Shown piece after piece: positions 6,472 to 9,856 of a stretch of DNA of 9,856 nucleotides (position 1 is the stretch's first letter; each line of letters starts with the position of its first letter). The notes under the pieces are model-generated. The model ran no database searches, was not told the origin of the DNA, and saw only the letters and a list, made by a program, of their open reading frames with translations. Location of the stretch: contig JANYCM010000046.1 of NCBI GenBank assembly GCA_025360285.1, positions 1 to 9,856 of the forward strand, read 5' to 3'. Source of the stretch: Sphingomonadales bacterium (GTDB taxonomy: Bacteria > Pseudomonadota > Alphaproteobacteria > Sphingomonadales > Sphingomonadaceae). A program made the position numbers and the translations under genes.

Positions 6472-9400
6472 TTTCGCCGAGCTGGCAGCGGCGACGCATT
6501 TTTCCTTCCTGCGCGCTGCGTCATCCCCTGCCGACATGGTGCGCACCGCGATGGCGCTGGGCCATGCCGGCATCGGCATCGCTGACCGCAATACGGTGGC
6601 GGGGGTGGTGCAGGCACATGTCGCGGTGCGCGAAACGCTGGCGAAAAGCGGTGTCAGGCCCTTCAAACTGGCGGTCGGCGCCCGGCTGGTGTTCAGCGAC
6701 GGCACGCCGGACATCATCGCCTATCCCGCCACCCGCTTCGGTTGGGGACGGCTGTGCCGGCTGCTCACCCTGGGCAATCGCCGCGCCGACAAGGGCGATT
6801 GCATCCTCCAATTCGCCGATCTGCTCGATCACCTCGCAGACCAGCTTTTCATCATGCTCCCGGCGGCCGACATGTCCCGCCTGGCGCTGCTGGCCGCCGC
6901 TGCGCCGGGTCGCACCTGGCTTGCCGCCGATATGCCGCGTGCCGGTCGTGATCGCCGCCGGCTGATTGAATTACAGACTGCTGCCACCGCCGCCGGCGTC
7001 CCCCTCGTCGCCGTCAATGCGCCGCTCTATGCCAGCCCCGAACAGCGCCGGCTGCACGATATCCTGACTTGCATCGCCGAAAAAACCACCATCGCCGACG
7101 CCGGGACGCGGCTTTACGCCAATGCTGAACGCCATCTCAAATCGCCCGCTGAAATGGCCCGGCTGTTCGCCGATGCCCCTGCCACGATTGCCGAAACCCG
7201 GCAGATTCTTGCCCGCATTGATTTTACTCTCGACCAGCTATCCTATGAATATCCGCATGAACCCGTGCCGCCGGGCTATTCCCCCCAGGGCTGGCTGGAA
7301 GCGCTGACCCGGCAAAAGGCCGCGGTTCGCTGGCCGGCCGGCATTCCGGATAAAGTCGAACGCCTGCTGGCCGAGGAGTTCCGCATTATCGCCGGCGCTG
7401 GCTATGCGCCCTATTTCCTCACCGTCCATGATATCGTGCAGTTCGCGCAAGGCCGCGGCATCCTCTGCCAGGGCCGCGGTTCGGCGGCCAATTCCGCCGT
7501 CTGTTTCGTGCTCGGCATCACCGCCGTTGATCCGCTGAAGAACAATCTGCTCTTCTCCCGCTTCATTTCCGAAAAGCGCAAGGAACCGCCCGATATCGAC
7601 GTCGATTTCGAACATGAACGGCGCGAGGAGGTGATGCAATATGTCTACGAACGCTATGGCCGGGACCGTGCCGGCATCGCCGCCACCGTCATCCATTACC
7701 GCCCGCGCAGTGCCGTCCGGGAGGTTGGCAAGGTGCTCGGCCTGTCGGAAGACCTGACGACGCGCCTGACCAGCACCGTCTGGGGCAGTTTCGCCAGCCA
7801 TATGGAAAAACAGCGCTTCGCCGAATCCGGCCTTGACCCGGAATCGCGCGAGATCGCGCGGCTTGGTGATCTGGTCACCCGGATCATGGGCTTTCCCCGC
7901 CACCTGTCGCAGCATGTCGGCGGCTTTGTGCTGACCAATGATCGCCTCGATGAAACCGTGCCGATCCATAATGCCGCCATGCCCGATCGCACCTTCATCG
8001 AATGGGACAAGGACGATATTGATGCCCTGGGGTTGATGAAGGTCGATGTGCTGGCGCTCGGCATGCTCAGCTGCATCCGCAAGGCCTTTGCGCTGATCGA
8101 GACGCATCTGGGCAGGCAATATACGCTCGATAACGTCCCCGACGATGCTCCCGATGTCTATGACATGCTGTGCAAGGGCGACAGCATCGGGGTGTTTCAG
8201 GTCGAAAGCCGGGCACAGATCAACATGCTGCCACGCCTGCGCCCGCGCGAATTCTATGATCTGGTCATCCAGGTCGCCATCGTGCGCCCCGGACCCATCC
8301 AGGGCGACATGGTCCACCCCTATCTGCGCCGCCGCCAGGGCCGCGAACAGGTCGAATTCCCCTCGCCGGCGCCGCCGCATGATCCGGATGAACTGCGCGA
8401 GGTGCTTGGCAAGACTTTGGGGGTGCCGCTGTTCCAGGAACAGGCGATGAAGCTGGCCATCACCGCCGCCGGCTTCACTTCGTCCGAGGCCAACCAGTTG
8501 CGCCGCGCCATGGCGACCTTCCGCAATGTCGGCACCATGCACAATTTCGAAACCAAGATGGTCGATGGCATGACGGTGCGCGGCTATGATCCCGATTTTG
8601 CCGCGCGTTGTTTTCGCCAGATCCAGGGTTTCGGCAGCTATGGCTTTCCCGAAAGCCACGCCCTGGCCTTTGCCCGGCTGGTCTGGGTGTCGGCCTATCT
8701 CAAATGCCGCTATCCGGCGGTGTTTGCGGCGGCACTGCTCAATGCCCAGCCGATGGGCTTTTACGCCCCGGCGCAGATCGTCCGCGATGCCCGTGAACAC
8801 GGCGTCACCGTGCTGCCCGTCGATGTCAATTTCAGCGATTGGGATAATAGCCTCGCCGGCCCCGACCTTCGCCTTGGTTTGCGCCAGGTCACCGGCTTTC
8901 GGGAAGTCTGGGCCGACGCCATCATGGCCGCGCGGCCGTTCACCAGCATCGAACAACTGGCGCGTTCGGCGGGCCTCCCCGATCGCGCCCTGCGCCTCCT
9001 CGCCGATGCCGATGCCTGTGGTTCTTTGGGCCTGGATCGCCGTGCCGCCGCCTGGGACGTGCTCCGCACCCCCACCAACACCCTGCCCTTGTTCGCCGCC
9101 GCCGCTGCCCGGGAACTGGGGGTGGAACCCGCCGCCGACTTGCCCTTGCTCACCCCCGGCGAACAGGTCGCCGCCGATTATCAGACCTTGCGCCTGTCCC
9201 TGAAGGCCCACCCCATGGCTTTGCTGCGCCCGCATTTTGCCGCCGAAGCCATTCTCAGCTGCGCCGAAGCGACCGCTGCCCGCAATGGCCGGCGCATCCG
9301 CACCGCCGGTGTCGTATTGGTGCGCCAGCGGCCCGGCAACGGCAACGCCATCTTCGTCACCATCGAGGATGAAAGCGGCGTCACCAACATCGTCATCTGG

Positions 9401-9685
9401 GCGCGCCTGTTCGAAATCTTCCGGCGTCCGATCATGGCGGCGCGGCTGATGCTGGTCGAAGGCGAAATCCAGCGCAGCCCGGAAGGCGTTGTCCATCTGA
9501 TGGCCAGCCGCATCATCGATCGCAGCGCCATGCTCGATCTGCTGTCGCAAACCCATGTCACAAGCCCCGCCACCGCCCGCGCCGATGAGTTCATTCACCC
9601 TGACCAGCCGAGTTCCCACCCTGGTGTCCGCGCCCGCCATCCGCGCGATGTGCGAATTTTGCCGCGGTCGCGGGATTTCCATTGA
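6467..9685 (+). CDS. dnaE2: DnaE2 (ImuC), error-prone C-family DNA polymerase III alpha-type
   Basis: This is the catalytic polymerase of the ImuA-ImuB-DnaE2 translesion mutasome. The predicted product has 1072 residues, a usual DnaE2 length. The N-terminal PHP domain starts ELAAATHFSFLRAASSPAD and continues with IADRNTVAGVVQAHVA. The palm contains GRGSAANSAVCFVLG (from about 336) and PDIDVDFEHERREEV, where Asp378 and Asp380 match the E. coli catalytic pair D401/D403. KVDVLALGML supplies the third acid, Asp527. A helix-hairpin-helix region spans about 770-865, a candidate clamp motif TLPLF lies at 872-876, and an OB-fold starting near 942 carries IFVTIEDESGVTNIVIW. The C-terminus HPRDVRILPRSRDFH is the family signature, so the gene is complete. 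No Shine-Dalgarno precedes the ATG 10 bases after the imuB stop, which suggests coupling. An in-frame TTG at 6449 is an alternative start. Confidence 0.97.
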   Translation: MSFAELAAATHFSFLRAASSPADMVRTAMALGHAGIGIADRNTVAGVVQAHVAVRETLAKSGVRPFKLAVGARLVFSDGTPDIIAYPATRFGWGRLCRLLTLGNRRADKGDCILQFADLLDHLADQLFIMLPAADMSRLALLAAAAPGRTWLAADMPRAGRDRRRLIELQTAATAAGVPLVAVNAPLYASPEQRRLHDILTCIAEKTTIADAGTRLYANAERHLKSPAEMARLFADAPATIAETRQILARIDFTLDQLSYEYPHEPVPPGYSPQGWLEALTRQKAAVRWPAGIPDKVERLLAEEFRIIAGAGYAPYFLTVHDIVQFAQGRGILCQGRGSAANSAVCFVLGITAVDPLKNNLLFSRFISEKRKEPPDIDVDFEHERREEVMQYVYERYGRDRAGIAATVIHYRPRSAVREVGKVLGLSEDLTTRLTSTVWGSFASHMEKQRFAESGLDPESREIARLGDLVTRIMGFPRHLSQHVGGFVLTNDRLDETVPIHNAAMPDRTFIEWDKDDIDALGLMKVDVLALGMLSCIRKAFALIETHLGRQYTLDNVPDDAPDVYDMLCKGDSIGVFQVESRAQINMLPRLRPREFYDLVIQVAIVRPGPIQGDMVHPYLRRRQGREQVEFPSPAPPHDPDELREVLGKTLGVPLFQEQAMKLAITAAGFTSSEANQLRRAMATFRNVGTMHNFETKMVDGMTVRGYDPDFAARCFRQIQGFGSYGFPESHALAFARLVWVSAYLKCRYPAVFAAALLNAQPMGFYAPAQIVRDAREHGVTVLPVDVNFSDWDNSLAGPDLRLGLRQVTGFREVWADAIMAARPFTSIEQLARSAGLPDRALRLLADADACGSLGLDRRAAAWDVLRTPTNTLPLFAAAAARELGVEPAADLPLLTPGEQVAADYQTLRLSLKAHPMALLRPHFAAEAILSCAEATAARNGRRIRTAGVVLVRQRPGNGNAIFVTIEDESGVTNIVIWARLFEIFRRPIMAARLMLVEGEIQRSPEGVVHLMASRIIDRSAMLDLLSQTHVTSPATARADEFIHPDQPSSHPGVRARHPRDVRILPRSRDFH

Positions 9686-9796
9686 ATATGCCACTGCGGA
9701 ACTTGGGCTGTCCTACACGAGCCGTTTCTGTCATGGTTCCGCGAATCGGCTCTTTGACATCGCGAATCTTCTGACCGCGCCAACACATTCGAAATG
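9686..9796. other. Region downstream of dnaE2 with no supported gene
   Basis: I see no convincing intrinsic terminator. Two perfect inverted repeats interleave: GCGGAAC (9696-9702) with GTTCCGC (9736-9742), and GAGCCG (9719-9724) with CGGCTC (9747-9752, followed by TTT). Each alone has a long loop. A perfect -35-like TTGACA occurs at 9754-9759, but no -10 follows at suitable spacing. CGAATC occurs in this tail three times, the last copy falling inside the 15-bp repeats that follow. One plus-strand frame is open from an ATG at 9585 inside dnaE2 to the window end; see findings. Confidence 0.5.
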
Positions 9797-9856
9797 CCGG
9801 CAAATCCTACACCTGCGAATCCTACACCGGCACATCCGGCACTGGCACATCCGGCA
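9797..9856. repeat. Four tandem 15-bp repeat units running off the window
   Basis: Four contiguous 15-base units are visible at 9797-9811, 9812-9826, 9827-9841 and 9842-9856: CCGGCAAATCCTACA, CCTGCGAATCCTACA, CCGGCACATCCGGCA and CTGGCACATCCGGCA. Units 1 and 2 share the tail AATCCTACA, and units 3 and 4 share GGCACATCCGGCA. The array continues or ends beyond the window. Because 15 is a multiple of 3, the repeat could encode a pentapeptide array. In the frame of an ATG at 9794 it reads PANPT, PANPT, PAHPA, LAHPA. All three plus-strand frames are open through the array, so coding is not established. Confidence 0.75.

Noticed and set aside
9662..9673. CCGCG-GT-CGCGG palindrome near the end of dnaE2 as a terminator or operator.
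   Set aside because: It lies within the conserved coding sequence before the stop, has a 2-base loop and no following T run.
7238..9694. Very long open frame on the minus strand opposite dnaE2 (over 800 codons).
   Set aside because: dnaE2 on the plus strand is complete, with catalytic and C-terminal signatures. The antisense frame is a by-product of GC-rich codon use and shows no recognisable domain.
9754..9796. Promoter from the perfect -35-like TTGACA at 9754-9759.
   Set aside because: No -10-like hexamer at 16-18 bases; the nearest weak match is about 24 bases away.
9591..9803. Minus-strand open frame of 70 codons over the end of dnaE2 and the following spacer.
   Set aside because: It needs a TTG start, overlaps the conserved dnaE2 C-terminus, and has no recognisable motif. 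It is no better supported than the opposite-strand frame over the same bases.
1..9856. CRISPR arrays, tRNA or rRNA genes, insertion sequences or integrase genes.
   Set aside because: None seen. The only tandem repeats are the 13/14-bp duplication and the 15-bp array, neither of which has CRISPR spacing.

Overview
The window is high-GC, densely coding bacterial DNA. It most likely comes from an alphaproteobacterium, plausibly a sphingomonad. The main support is an imuA-imuB-dnaE2 mutagenesis cassette preceded by a direct-repeat LexA box of the alphaproteobacterial type (GAAC-N7-GAAC, the same as GTTC-N7-GTTC on the other strand). Codon use (GCC, GGC, ATC, CTG), GTG starts and ATGA gene junctions fit. 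The species assignment is inference.

Layout. (1) Positions 1-2782, plus strand: the 3' end of a multidrug-efflux operon. It holds the C-terminal 457 residues of a MexF-like RND pump, joined by an ATGA overlap to a NodT-type outer-membrane efflux lipoprotein. (2) Positions 2769-3923, minus strand: a GT4-type glycosyltransferase that converges on the efflux operon, with the two 3' ends overlapping by 14 bases. (3) Positions 3924-4253: a divergent intergenic region with an AT-rich patch and, at its right edge, the SOS operator. (4) Positions 4254-9685, plus strand: imuA, imuB and dnaE2, a complete SOS-inducible translesion mutasome operon. (5) Positions 9686-9856: a non-annotated tail that ends in four tandem 15-bp units running off the window.

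How the genes work together. The RND pump and outer-membrane factor would form a tripartite exporter with a periplasmic adaptor that should lie upstream of the window. ImuA, ImuB and DnaE2 are known to act together. ImuB is a Y-family-like protein without catalytic acids that acts as a hub and clamp contact. DnaE2 is the C-family polymerase that does the error-prone synthesis. ImuA is a RecA-fold accessory protein. Here LexA would repress them from a site lying almost on the imuA start codon, so the operator also contains the ribosome binding site.

I did not find a clearly new system. The items most worth a second look are the fine structure of the cassette's control points (operator, SD and start-stop overlap at imuA; a 13/14-bp duplication that builds two successive ATGA junctions between imuB and dnaE2) and the 15-bp tandem repeat beyond dnaE2.
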